Source: Culicoidibacter larvae
GTDB lineage: Bacteria; Bacillota_I; Bacilli_A; Culicoidibacterales; Culicoidibacteraceae
DNA length: 64,000 nt
Assembly: GCF_005771635.1 (NCBI RefSeq)
Contig: NZ_VBWP01000003.1
Coordinates: forward strand, 229,882 to 293,881
Direction of reading: 5' to 3'
A program made the translations under genes and the position numbers. Below, one piece after another: positions 1 to 8,710 of this stretch. The notes beneath the pieces were generated by a model. It saw only the letters and a list, made by a program, of their open reading frames with translations. It did no database searches and was not told the origin of the DNA. Position 1 is the first letter of the stretch; every line of letters starts with the position of its first letter.

Positions 1-266
1 CTTTGTCCAAGCACTGCTGTTTCCGCTGCAGACACATCATTAATACTATCCGCCGGCATCATCGACATACTCATATTAACGTTTGCCTCATCGGTCAGCA
101 CAATAGCATCAGCCTGCCACTTATCCGCTGCCGTTCGATTATCCTCTGCCAACCCGTATGCCAACCCAATCAAAAAGAACACCAAGTAGGCAATCAGCGC
201 CATAACACCGATAATTAAAAAATATCGTAATTTACTATGCTTAATCTCATTCCATGCTAAAAACAT
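1..266 (-). CDS. FtsX-like ABC transporter permease, N-terminal part only
   Basis: Read on the minus strand from an ATG at 266 preceded by CTGGAGGAAT; the frame stays open to the window edge, so only about 88 residues are seen. The protein begins MFLAWNEIKHSKLRYFLI, followed by one hydrophobic segment and an extracytoplasmic stretch. This is the start typical of MacB/HrtB-type permeases that pair with a separate ATPase to export small molecules or signal envelope stress. The ATPase gene would lie outside the window. Family assignment rests on the N-terminal motif and topology only; the substrate cannot be told. Confidence 0.7.
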   Translation of the reverse strand, partial: MFLAWNEIKHSKLRYFLIIGVMALIAYLVFFLIGLAYGLAEDNRTAADKWQADAIVLTDEANVNMSMSMMPADSINDVSAAETAVLGQ

Positions 267-331
267 TCCAATTCCTCCAGTATGTCCCTAATTGTATCGC
301 TTCTGCGAACAAATTCACAGTAAAATGCTCT

Positions 332-389
332 TTTGGGGAAAACAAAATAAACGGCATGGCCAGAGGCCATGCCATTTATAAAATTCTCT
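332..389 (-). terminator. Terminator of the 671-residue surface protein gene (repeat copy 1)
   Basis: Hairpin GGCATGGCC (353-361), loop AGA, GGCCATGCC (365-373). On the minus strand it is followed by a T-rich run, so it ends the gene that stops at 410. The 58-base context is nearly identical to 2498-2555. Confidence 0.8.
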
Positions 390-409
390 CATACAGCTTT
401 ACTGTTCGA

Positions 410-2425
410 CTAAGAGCGTTTTTTGATTATTATTACTGCCACACTAGATAAAAGCAATGCTGCACCAAATAATAATTCAGCATTATCATCCCCGGTTTGC
501 GGAAGTTCTATTTTTACCCACTGTGCATAGAGCACCAAATTTTCCGCCGGCATAGTACTAGTTGCAAAAGTCCACACTTGTCCCGTTCCATTTGCTTTTG
601 TATTCCATCCCTTAAACGTATATCCCGCTCTCACCGGATTATCTACCGGTGATGCAAATGCGCCTTCCACTAGTTGTTGTGTTTGAGGAGCCTGGCCGTC
701 TCCGCCATTTAAGTTAAAACTCAACAAATAACTCGCTACTTCGTATGATTGACTCCGGTTAGAAGTAATCACAACATCATCTTGCAAATCATAACTAGCA
801 TAATTGACAATACAAAATGGTTGCGCAGTATTGATAACCGAGCTCGGAATAGTAACGGTTTGCACTCCGCCATAATACATAAAGTCTTCTTGATGACTAT
901 AATCATCAAAAAGAAAACTGAGCTTGATACCTGATGATGACACATTTGGTAGTGTAGCCAGCTCAGGTACTTCAACATCCAATGTTGTTACACCATTAGC
1001 AGTATGCAGATTTGATGTCAGAATAGTTGGAAGCACATGAGTCAACGGTTGTCCTGCTACACTAACATTATTAGCTTCACCAAACAAAAGCGTATCATTA
1101 AATTGTAATGCAGCAATATTAGAGCCCGCCTGATTATTAAAAAGAATTCCTGCTGCAACCGCATCTGTATCAATGATACTTTGATTGACAATCATTGAAT
1201 CAATTACTGCCGTTTGTCTAAAGTTAAACGGAGCATCCATGCCATCAACTTGAAAAACTTTTGGTGAAATAGTTAAACTATCAATATGCCCACTTACCCA
1301 TAACATACTTCTAGAAGTAATGACATCACTACCATTGATACCTACAGGATCAATAGTAACCTCTTTAATATGACTTGCCGCATAAGAATCAACTATTAAG
1401 TAGCTTGCCGTGATATCACCCAAAACATCAAACTTATCAATTGATGTTGCCTCTCTTGTATACAAAATACCATAATTGTTGGTTAATTGATTAATACTTG
1501 CTTGTGCGGTAATAGTCAACGATGCAACCGGCCCATTCAAATAGAAGGCACCACTACGGACCGTTGCACGATTATTAAGCGTTATGTTCCCGGCAGTTGC
1601 AGGCTTACCCACCGCTCCGGTTGTAACAATTACCCGAGTATCAATGACACCATTTAAAACGATATCGCCAATCTTTCCATTCGCTGCCGCAGCATACACG
1701 GCAATCCCGGCCGGATTAATAGCCTCACTGGTACTGGAAAACTCAACATAGCCAATCTCACCTGCACCAACAGCGACCAAACCATAATTTGCACTTGAAA
1801 TCAGTTTTCCGTTAACAATAATAGAATCAACTTTTGCACCATTATCAACACCAATTGCTTGCTGATTAGACTCAACAACACCATCAATTAAAAAGGAAAT
1901 ATCACTTTGATTAAGGTTAACAATTATTGCTGACGCATAACCACTCTGAGATCTTACATACGATGTTTTATCAACATATAATTGAACATGACTGCTGACA
2001 TCAATTGCATAATTATTAGTTGTATCAATCCGTGTGTTTACCAGATTGATATAAGCATTAGCTAAATATAAAGTTTTACTAAAATTACCATTAATAATGT
2101 TAATCTGTTCGCTGGAATTATTAATGCGTAAACTAGCTGTCTGCGCTCCGGTTAATAATAAATCTCCTCCGCCACTAATAATTTGCACTTCAAACCCATT
2201 ATTCAAGTTCTCATTAATAGTCTGGTAAGAGCCATTAGTATTATAGGTAAACGCTCCATCTATACCTGTAGTTAACAGGGCAGGTGGTGTTGATGGCGTT
2301 GATGCAACTATATCAGTTACATCACCCGAATCGCTTGGTATAGCATAAACCAATTGCTGGCCTCCAGTCAAAGACAAAGTCAGCAAAAATATAACCGATA
2401 AACCAACCTTTATAAAGAATTTCAT
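410..2425 (-). CDS. LPQTG-anchored surface protein with one InlB-type repeat
   Basis: Secreted, sortase-anchored protein of 671 residues. Residues 1-28 form a signal peptide ending near VYA. Residues about 60-530 are rich in T, N, S, V and I with irregular beta-strand-like repeats (recurring 'VxIxGxI' patterns), suggesting a beta-helix or repeat adhesin. Near residues 565-640 there is one Listeria-Bacteroides (InlB B) repeat, with GYTFKGWNTKANG and LYAQW. The C-terminus is LPQTGDD, a hydrophobic segment and KKRS. It is likely a host- or biofilm-contact protein; the ligand is unknown. It is followed by its own terminator and preceded by another surface protein gene on the same strand. The assignment as a sorted surface protein is firm. 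Confidence 0.85.
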   Translation of the reverse strand: MKFFIKVGLSVIFLLTLSLTGGQQLVYAIPSDSGDVTDIVASTPSTPPALLTTGIDGAFTYNTNGSYQTINENLNNGFEVQIISGGGDLLLTGAQTASLRINNSSEQINIINGNFSKTLYLANAYINLVNTRIDTTNNYAIDVSSHVQLYVDKTSYVRSQSGYASAIIVNLNQSDISFLIDGVVESNQQAIGVDNGAKVDSIIVNGKLISSANYGLVAVGAGEIGYVEFSSTSEAINPAGIAVYAAAANGKIGDIVLNGVIDTRVIVTTGAVGKPATAGNITLNNRATVRSGAFYLNGPVASLTITAQASINQLTNNYGILYTREATSIDKFDVLGDITASYLIVDSYAASHIKEVTIDPVGINGSDVITSRSMLWVSGHIDSLTISPKVFQVDGMDAPFNFRQTAVIDSMIVNQSIIDTDAVAAGILFNNQAGSNIAALQFNDTLLFGEANNVSVAGQPLTHVLPTILTSNLHTANGVTTLDVEVPELATLPNVSSSGIKLSFLFDDYSHQEDFMYYGGVQTVTIPSSVINTAQPFCIVNYASYDLQDDVVITSNRSQSYEVASYLLSFNLNGGDGQAPQTQQLVEGAFASPVDNPVRAGYTFKGWNTKANGTGQVWTFATSTMPAENLVLYAQWVKIELPQTGDDNAELLFGAALLLSSVAVIIIKKRS

Positions 2426-2497
2426 TTGACTACCTCCTATTCCTCATTACCACAATTATACTCCATCCACTTTTTTATTTATCAATTAACGCACATG

Positions 2498-2555
2498 TTT
2501 TGGGGAAAACAAAATAAACGGTATGGCCTGAGGCCATACCGTTTATAAAATTCTT
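2498..2555 (-). terminator. Terminator of the vWA surface protein gene (repeat copy 2)
   Basis: Stem AACGGTATGGCC (2517-2528), loop TGA, GGCCATACCGTT (2532-2543), with a T-rich run on the minus strand. It is a near copy of 332-389, including the flanking bases. Confidence 0.8.
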
Positions 2556-4707
2556 ATAAAAGATTATCGAATCGCGAACGATGACTAATAGCTAACATCG
2601 AAGCTGCCGCAGTCATTAAAATAATACTCACGAGCATAAACTGAATTTCGCCACCGGTCACAGCAAGTGTCCCGGTTTCTTCGTTTACAATCTTAAAATC
2701 CCAATTTTCAGGTGCGGTCACAATTAAGTCACCGACATCATTATAATCAAGAGTTATATTAATGTCAGCAATTGGTTTATACTGAGCCGACTGCGTCCGC
2801 TCATGCAAGACATAGTTTCCTTTAATTAATCCATTAAAAGTAATCTGCCCTTGAGCATTGGTTTGTTGAATACTGTTGTATTCAACGTCTTTTCCGGTTA
2901 ATTCAAACTCAATCCCGCTAATTGCTTGATTATTTTGATTCACCTTAGTAATTGTCATATCCAATGTCTTTAAAGTGTTGGTAATAACTATATTATTATC
3001 CGTATTATTTACCGTAGCCAGATAGTCATTATTGCCAACTTCAACAATGCTATAATCAAAGATTTCACCCTTATTGTTATAAAGTGGCAAAGCTTCAGGA
3101 GTAGCTGATGATTGTGGAGTGACAGTATTTATCTGCTGTTGCCAGTTATCTGCTTGAGCTAAGGTCATTTCCGTTGTTCTTGTCCAAGCATTCGGATCAG
3201 TAGTGTTATTTCTAGTAACGTAATAGCTTATTGTATTTGGTCGTAAATTGTACTGATCTTCAAAGTCTGACCAAGCTTTAGTGATATTTAAAGTTGTTGC
3301 TTCGCCTCTAATTGCCGGGATTGGAAAATCAAATTCATCGGTGCTTGTACTGGTAGGTACTAAAATAGTTCGTTGATTAGCCAAGTACCAAACATCTGGT
3401 TTAAAATTATTCTCAGTATTTAAATGGATCTTATATGTGAGGGTGACTTTTTCATTATAACCAATATGCAGTCCTTCCAAATAAATAACATTATCTTGCT
3501 CACGTACTGTTACACCATTTGTTAAGCTATTATTTGCTACCCAAACACCATTTTCTTTAACAAAACCGGAAAGTGTATAATTACTGAACACACCATTTTC
3601 TTTTTCCAAAATAACATGCTCACCCATTGGGTCAATGACTTTACCATCTTGGATGGTATTAATGGTATTAGCTGCAATCGTTAATGTTTCACTTAATCCT
3701 TCAAGATTTTCATCAACAGTAAAATAATGAGCTAAATTGGATGCGATATTCTTACTGATATATTCGCCACGACTTGATGGTGACGCAGCGACATTATAAA
3801 ATTCAACACCTATCTGTTTTAAATGCACAACCATCCCTAAAGTTAAATTAGATATCTCTTCACTGGTAGTAAGAATAGCATTCGTAGGATCACCATCCAC
3901 TACCGATTGACTATTGGTGTAATATTGACTGCTACCAGTCTGAAAATCAGTATAATATCCGGCTGCAGAATAACCGTTATATGGCGTAATCTCACCTGTA
4001 TTAGGATATAGCGTAGCACCACTTACTGGCAAATATGCTCGATTGGCACTACCATCACCAATATGAATTGCCAAATTTCTATGTGCCGGGTCACCATATG
4101 TTTGATACATTTGCAAAGCTTCATTTAACCCTTTTTGAATAAAGGTTCCTGTGTGCGTTTCAGCATTAGCTAGAAAATTCAATAGATCCGCTTTACTACT
4201 TGTGTAGGGTAGACTCATGACCTGGCGATTATAGGTAACAATCCCAACCCGAATTGTACCTGCCTCTAACGAAGTACTAATCTCATCTATAAAAGTATTC
4301 ATCCCAGCAATTGTATTCTCTAATTTCTGACCAACCATAGTTGATGAGAAATCAATAATGAATACCAAATCAATCGGCGTTCCTTGACTATTCCCTTTCA
4401 CCTCTAAATTAACATCAAAAAGGCCCGGAACAGTATCACTTTGGGTCGCATACTTCTTAACATAACTTATATCATTATAATTAACGAATCCCTCTTCATC
4501 CAAAAGTGGATTGCTCGGATTATCATAATTATAATTCAAAACATTTTCTCCATATTTATTAGCATCATTATCAACTAAATAGGTTCCATCTGTGCCATCA
4601 GCATATTCAAAAGCACCAATTGAAAGTGCTGAAGCAGTCATTGAAAAACTTACACTAATAGTTACCACTGAAAGCAAAATGATAAATACTTTATTCCAAA
4701 ATTTCAT
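2554..4707 (-). CDS. vWA-domain surface protein with Cna-B-like domains (pilin-tip-like)
   Basis: Predicted cell-wall protein of about 717 residues. After a signal peptide, a von Willebrand A domain starts near residue 115 with 'DLVFIIDFSSTM', a metal-ion adhesion site in which the usual last Ser of DxSxS is Thr. Later come two Cna-B/SpaA-like beta-sandwich stretches, around 'TTLNITKAWSDF' and 'LDMTITKVNQNNQAISGIEF', and a C-terminal 'LAVTGG' plus a hydrophobic tail. LAxTG is a known variant sorting motif. This layout is typical of tip adhesins of sortase-built pili, but no pilin or sortase gene is nearby. I chose the ATG at 4707 because AGGAGGG sits about 10 bases upstream; an in-frame ATG at 4731 overlaps that site. 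Confidence 0.8.
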   Translation of the reverse strand: MKFWNKVFIILLSVVTISVSFSMTASALSIGAFEYADGTDGTYLVDNDANKYGENVLNYNYDNPSNPLLDEEGFVNYNDISYVKKYATQSDTVPGLFDVNLEVKGNSQGTPIDLVFIIDFSSTMVGQKLENTIAGMNTFIDEISTSLEAGTIRVGIVTYNRQVMSLPYTSSKADLLNFLANAETHTGTFIQKGLNEALQMYQTYGDPAHRNLAIHIGDGSANRAYLPVSGATLYPNTGEITPYNGYSAAGYYTDFQTGSSQYYTNSQSVVDGDPTNAILTTSEEISNLTLGMVVHLKQIGVEFYNVAASPSSRGEYISKNIASNLAHYFTVDENLEGLSETLTIAANTINTIQDGKVIDPMGEHVILEKENGVFSNYTLSGFVKENGVWVANNSLTNGVTVREQDNVIYLEGLHIGYNEKVTLTYKIHLNTENNFKPDVWYLANQRTILVPTSTSTDEFDFPIPAIRGEATTLNITKAWSDFEDQYNLRPNTISYYVTRNNTTDPNAWTRTTEMTLAQADNWQQQINTVTPQSSATPEALPLYNNKGEIFDYSIVEVGNNDYLATVNNTDNNIVITNTLKTLDMTITKVNQNNQAISGIEFELTGKDVEYNSIQQTNAQGQITFNGLIKGNYVLHERTQSAQYKPIADINITLDYNDVGDLIVTAPENWDFKIVNEETGTLAVTGGEIQFMLVSIILMTAAASMLAISHRSRFDNLL

Positions 4708-4862
4708 ACCTACATGCCCTCCTCTTATCATAGCTCCATGCTATCACACTTTTTTCATTTCTTCAAAGAGGAAGCAATAATAATTAAAAAATAATCAATA
4801 ATTGCAAAAAAACTATACTATCCATATTAGATTAATACAACTATCTTTAAAAACGCAAAATT

Positions 4863-4962
4863 AAAAGACCGCAAATAGCGGTCCTCTTTTCTAGAAAAGA
4901 TTTTGGCTGTAGAATCAAAACAATCTATGGTCTTCCTCTCCAAAATAATTGTTATTCCTACC
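4863..4962 (-). ncRNA. Putative small RNA, Z family copy 1
   Basis: On the minus strand TTTACA (4992-4997), a 17-base spacer and TAATAT (4969-4974) form a promoter. The transcript would hold a stem AACAAT/ATTGTT around a purine loop containing GGAGAGG, then a palindrome TTTTCTAGAAAA, then a terminator GACCGC/GCGGTC with a T-run. No reading frame is conserved among the three copies (also 12704-12805 and 43973-44072). It lies just downstream of tspO on the same strand. Confidence 0.55.
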
Positions 4963-5057
4963 ACCCATATATTACTATTGTTATAATTTTTTGTAAATCA
5001 ATATGTATTTAAAATTTTTGTGAATCCATAACCTTTACCAAGATTCACCATACAGAG

Positions 5058-5528
5058 TCAGTTTAAAAATAAAATGGCATAGTTTAATACACTCGCGAAT
5101 GTTACCCACAAAAAATATGGTCCCATCAGCCACATAGCTACCGGTTTATATTTACTATAAAATGCTTGTTGAATAAACAAAAGAATCCATAAAAGTGTAA
5201 TATCAATAACCGAAAGCAAATTGTTTTGAAGTGTAAAAAACAGTCCTGACCATATAAAATTGAGAATAAATTGTGCAATAAACATGCTTAACATTATCTT
5301 TCTTTGCTGCATATCTGCATGTGTCAAAATAAAATAAAATGTTATTCCCATAAGAATATATAATATGATCCATACCGGCCCGAATAACCACGCCGGCGGT
5401 GCAAATACCGGCAAAATTAATGACTTATAATATTCTCCGGCATTAATTGAAAAAATACCCGATAATAAACCTAATAAAGTAACAATAATTATACTTGCCC
5501 AAAGGCGCCAATCTTTTACTACTTTCAT
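5058..5528 (-). CDS. tspO: TspO/MBR family tryptophan-rich sensory protein (copy 1)
   Basis: Five-helix membrane protein of 156 residues that binds tetrapyrroles in characterised relatives and is linked to stress signalling. Family motifs are visible: 'FAPPAWLFGPVWIILYILMG' near residues 40-60, 'FILNFIWSGLFF' and 'WLMGPYFLWVTFASVLNY' at the end. The start is ATG 5528, with AGGTGG 8 bases upstream; a GTG at 5540 is less likely. A second intact copy (about 75 percent identical by eye) lies at 42304-42774 on the other strand, and a third, decayed 3' end lies at 44162-44210. The gene stands alone. Confidence 0.92.
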   Translation of the reverse strand: MKVVKDWRLWASIIIVTLLGLLSGIFSINAGEYYKSLILPVFAPPAWLFGPVWIILYILMGITFYFILTHADMQQRKIMLSMFIAQFILNFIWSGLFFTLQNNLLSVIDITLLWILLFIQQAFYSKYKPVAMWLMGPYFLWVTFASVLNYAILFLN

Positions 5529-5609
5529 TTTTCTCACCACCTAAATCACTTATACCACTTATTTTCAAGATTGTCCGTGAGAATGCTTAGTGAAATTCAC
5601 ACAAATAGT

Positions 5610-5644
5610 TTTCGTATGGCCCTACAAAGTAGAGCCATACGAAA
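5610..5644. promoter_or_regulatory. 11-bp inverted repeat in the divergent tspO / DAK2-DegV spacer
   Basis: TTTCGTATGGC (5610-5620) and GCCATACGAAA (5634-5644) are perfect inverted arms around a 13-base loop, with no T-run. It could be an operator or an RNA hairpin in either leader. Confidence 0.45.
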
Positions 5645-5658
5645 TTAATGTAAATCAA

Positions 5659-5686
5659 TTGTGTCTAAGCATCTATTTTGTATAAT
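5659..5686 (+). promoter_or_regulatory. Promoter for the DAK2-DegV operon
   Basis: TTGTGT (5659-5664), a 16-base spacer and a perfect TATAAT (5681-5686), about 50 bases before the GTG start at 5734. Confidence 0.6.
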
Positions 5687-5733
5687 TGTATTAGAATACA
5701 CAAAAGATAAGCAATAACAAAGGGTGAAGATAC

Positions 5734-7500
5734 GTGAAAATAAATTACAGCCAATTCTATCAGGGGATTATTATTGGTTCCAAAAAAATAATTGAAAACA
5801 AAAACCAACTTAATCAAATAAACGTTTTCCCGGTAGCTGATGCGGATACTGGATCAAATCTTTCAGAAACAGCAAAAAATATTACCCAATACATGAGCAA
5901 TGAAGAAAGTATTGCCCAAGTATTTAAAAGCGCCGCTCGTGGCGCTTTTATCGGCGCTCGCGGCAACAGCGGCATCATCTTCGCACAGTTCATGGATTTT
6001 TGTGCAAAAGAAATGCCGGATACACCATCAATTGAGCTGAGCGACTTTTCTACCAAAATGAAACAAGCAGTCGATAACCTATATAATTATGTAATAGACC
6101 CGGTGGAAGGTACAATTCTAACAATATTGCGAAGCTGGGCGCATACTCTAGAAAGCTATAAGCAGCACGACGATTTTGATGAATACATTGACTCAGTAAT
6201 TATCAATACATATGCGACATTACAAAATACACCAGAGTTATTACCGGTCCTTAAAAAACGTGGTGTAGTTGACAGTGGTGCCCAAGGCATGTTCTATTTC
6301 ATAGAGGGCCTCATGCAAAGTTTCTCTAAAACCAATCAGTCCATACTAACTCATGAACCAAAGATTACTGAAAACGTAATAATTGAAACCAGCGATTTAG
6401 CTGATAGTGATGTATATCGTTACTGTTGCGAATTTATGCTGGAAAAGCATGATGCAATTACTAAAGAAGAACTGGCAAATTTTGGTGACTCTGCCCTCAT
6501 CTTAGAACAAAATGATTTAGTAAAAGTGCATATCCATAGTAATAACCCGGACCTAGTCGCAAAGTATCTACTAACTCGCGGAACAATCACAACACAAAAA
6601 GTCGAGGACATGCAACTCCAAAAAAATGTCGGAAGCAACAAAAAAGGTAGTATCGCTATTATTACCGATTCTATAGCGGACTTACCCGGAGAATATGTAA
6701 CGGAACAACAAATCTTTGTTATTCCGTTATCATTAGAAATCAATGGGCAATCATACTTGGATAGATTAACAATACAGAGTGAAGACTTTTCATTTATGAA
6801 TGCTCATACTAATCAACAACCAAAAAGCTCCTTACCCTCGTTATACGCGATAGAAAGAACCTTAGATTTTGTATTTGCCCATTATGATGAGGCAATAATT
6901 ATTACTGTTTCCGGAAAATTGAGTGGTACCTACAAAACTTTAAATCAATATGTTAAAAAATATTCTGATAAGAAAATACAGGTTATTGACAGTAAGTTAA
7001 ATTCCGGAGCACAAGGCTTACTTGTTAAAAAAGCGGTAGCCCTGCGCGAACAAGGAAAAGACTTAGAAACTATAACAAACGACCTTACAGCTCAAAGAGA
7101 AAACTACAAAATTTTAGTTGCTCTGGATACAACCAAAGGTTTAGCCCGCTCAGGAAGAGTCTCAAATACAACGGCTAGTATACTAAAAGCACTTAATTTT
7201 AAACCTATAATGTCTTTAAACAAAGATGGCGAAGGTATTGCTTTTGGTGCATCCTTTTCGCAAGCTGGCCTCAAGAAGAAAATATTAAAAAGCATTGCAA
7301 AGGAAAATAATATTTCCGGCATTAACAACTATGTTATTCTGCATGCTAATTGTCCAGATAAAGCAGATCAATTTGCTGCAGAAATCGAACAGCTTATTGG
7401 AAAAAAAGCTGATTACATTTCCAATATATCACCTGTAGTTGAAGCAACTGCTGGTGCTGGTGCGATTGCAGTTGCATATGAAACGGAGGCAAAAAAATGA
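5734..7500 (+). CDS. DAK2 (DhaL/FakA-like) - DegV (FakB-like) fusion protein
   Basis: A 588-residue cytoplasmic protein. Residues 1-200 form a DAK2/DhaL ATP-binding domain: 'INVFPVADADTGSNL' carries the metal-binding Asp cluster and 'GARGNSGIIFAQ' the nucleotide loop. Residues about 215-295 match the middle FakA domain ('FMLEKHDAITKEEL...DLVKVHIHSNNPD'). Residues about 305-588 are a DegV fatty-acid-binding domain ('IAIITDSIADLP', 'SGTYKTLNQY', 'GRVS'). In characterised bacteria FakA phosphorylates fatty acids held by a separate FakB, so this looks like kinase and carrier in one chain. It starts with GTG behind AGGGTGAAG. The next gene overlaps its stop (ATGA), so an operon of three membrane or lipid-related genes is likely. 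Confidence 0.85.
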   Translation: MKINYSQFYQGIIIGSKKIIENKNQLNQINVFPVADADTGSNLSETAKNITQYMSNEESIAQVFKSAARGAFIGARGNSGIIFAQFMDFCAKEMPDTPSIELSDFSTKMKQAVDNLYNYVIDPVEGTILTILRSWAHTLESYKQHDDFDEYIDSVIINTYATLQNTPELLPVLKKRGVVDSGAQGMFYFIEGLMQSFSKTNQSILTHEPKITENVIIETSDLADSDVYRYCCEFMLEKHDAITKEELANFGDSALILEQNDLVKVHIHSNNPDLVAKYLLTRGTITTQKVEDMQLQKNVGSNKKGSIAIITDSIADLPGEYVTEQQIFVIPLSLEINGQSYLDRLTIQSEDFSFMNAHTNQQPKSSLPSLYAIERTLDFVFAHYDEAIIITVSGKLSGTYKTLNQYVKKYSDKKIQVIDSKLNSGAQGLLVKKAVALREQGKDLETITNDLTAQRENYKILVALDTTKGLARSGRVSNTTASILKALNFKPIMSLNKDGEGIAFGASFSQAGLKKKILKSIAKENNISGINNYVILHANCPDKADQFAAEIEQLIGKKADYISNISPVVEATAGAGAIAVAYETEAKK

Positions 7501-8279
7501 ATACTATAATTTTAATTTCGTGGCTTACTATAGCAATATACTTTTCCATTTTTCTAGTTGTCGGCAATATACTAAAGAACAACTCAATTGTTGATATCGG
7601 ATGGGGTGCTGGCTTTGTTGTGGTCGCAATCACTACATTATTGGTTTCTAATAACTTTGATATTATCAGTATCATCTTAACTATTCTCGTTTCGGTCTGG
7701 GGTATTCGACTTTCCTACCATCTATTCAAAAGAAATGCAGGCAAAGGCGAAGATTATCGATATATTGCCATGCGTAAACGTTGGGGTAAGCATCAAATAA
7801 TTGGTTCATTCATCAATGTTTATCTCATGCAGGCAATTATGATGGCACTTGTTTCTTATGGGTATGTCTATGGAATCTTGCAGCCGGATAAAGTTTTCTC
7901 AATATGGACAGTCATTGGTCTAATTGTCTGGGGCATCGGTATTTTGTTTGAAGTTGTCGGCGATCGACAATTAAGAAATTTCATCGCAAACAATAATGGC
8001 AAAGAAGTTCTTGATACCGGCTTGTGGAAATATACTAGACATCCAAACTATTTTGGCGAAGCAACCAGCTGGTGGGGCATCTTTATCATTGTTCTAGGTT
8101 CAACTGGAAACATATTAGCGATAATAAGCCCGATTGTAATAACCGTGCTTGTGCGTTTTATTTCCGGGGTACCGCTACTTGAGAAAAAAATGATGCAACA
8201 GGATGCATACAAAAAATATGCTGAAAAAACATCGGTATTCTTTCCACTTCCACCTAAAAATAAAGGAGGTAATAAATAA
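7497..8279 (+). CDS. DUF1295 / steroid 5-alpha-reductase-like membrane protein
   Basis: A 260-residue protein with about seven membrane segments. The C-terminal signature 'GLWKYTRHPNYFGEATSWWG' is the NADPH/SAM-binding motif shared by DUF1295, steroid 5-alpha reductases and isoprenylcysteine methyltransferases. It probably reduces or methylates a membrane lipid-like substrate, unknown here. The ATG overlaps the upstream stop by 4 bases, and its own stop overlaps the next ATG by one base, which indicates translational coupling in a three-gene operon. Confidence 0.85.
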   Translation: MNTIILISWLTIAIYFSIFLVVGNILKNNSIVDIGWGAGFVVVAITTLLVSNNFDIISIILTILVSVWGIRLSYHLFKRNAGKGEDYRYIAMRKRWGKHQIIGSFINVYLMQAIMMALVSYGYVYGILQPDKVFSIWTVIGLIVWGIGILFEVVGDRQLRNFIANNNGKEVLDTGLWKYTRHPNYFGEATSWWGIFIIVLGSTGNILAIISPIVITVLVRFISGVPLLEKKMMQQDAYKKYAEKTSVFFPLPPKNKGGNK

Positions 8280-8677
8280 TGAACTATATAAAAGAATACG
8301 TTATTGCTCTAATTATATTCTTAATCATCGATGGTATATGGTTGGTATTTATCTCAAAAGACTTATACAAACAAGCACTTGGCCCGCTTATGGCTGGACA
8401 AGTCAATTTCGTGGCGGCAATCATTTTTTATCTCATTTTTATTGCTGGTATGGTTTTCTTTGTTATTCACCCAGCAGTATTATCTGGCAATGTAATTGAA
8501 GCACTACTTAAAGGTGCATTCCTAGGACTTATATGCTATGCAACTTATGATTTAACTAATCTGGCGGCACTTAAAGACTGGCCCTTACATATCACAATAA
8601 TTGATTTACTATGGGGAACGTTTATAACCAGCATAACTAGCTTTATTACCACTTATCTCGTATTATTACTAAAATAA
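8279..8677 (+). CDS. DUF2177 family membrane protein
   Basis: A 132-residue protein with four predicted helices. Family features include 'DGIWLVFISKDLYKQALGPL' near the N-terminus and 'CYATYDLTNLAALKDWP' in the third helix region. Its biochemical function is unknown. The ATG at 8279 follows GGAGG by 10 bases and overlaps the previous stop (TAATG). Its place beside a DUF1295 reductase, often seen in other genomes, suggests a shared lipid-modifying job; that is inference. Confidence 0.85.
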   Translation: MNYIKEYVIALIIFLIIDGIWLVFISKDLYKQALGPLMAGQVNFVAAIIFYLIFIAGMVFFVIHPAVLSGNVIEALLKGAFLGLICYATYDLTNLAALKDWPLHITIIDLLWGTFITSITSFITTYLVLLLK

Positions 8678-8680
8678 TAA

Positions 8681-8710
8681 AAAGGAAGCTGAATTCAGCT
8701 TCCTTTTTTA
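8681..8710. terminator. Bidirectional terminator between converging genes
   Basis: Perfect palindrome AAAGGAAGCTGAATTC and its mirror (8681-8706), followed by a T-run on the plus strand and flanked by A's that serve the minus strand. It touches the stop of the hydrolase gene that ends at 8708. Confidence 0.85.

Noticed and set aside
3..451. Two plus-strand reading frames near the window start
   Set aside because: They lie opposite the permease gene and across a terminator; composition is that of antisense frames.
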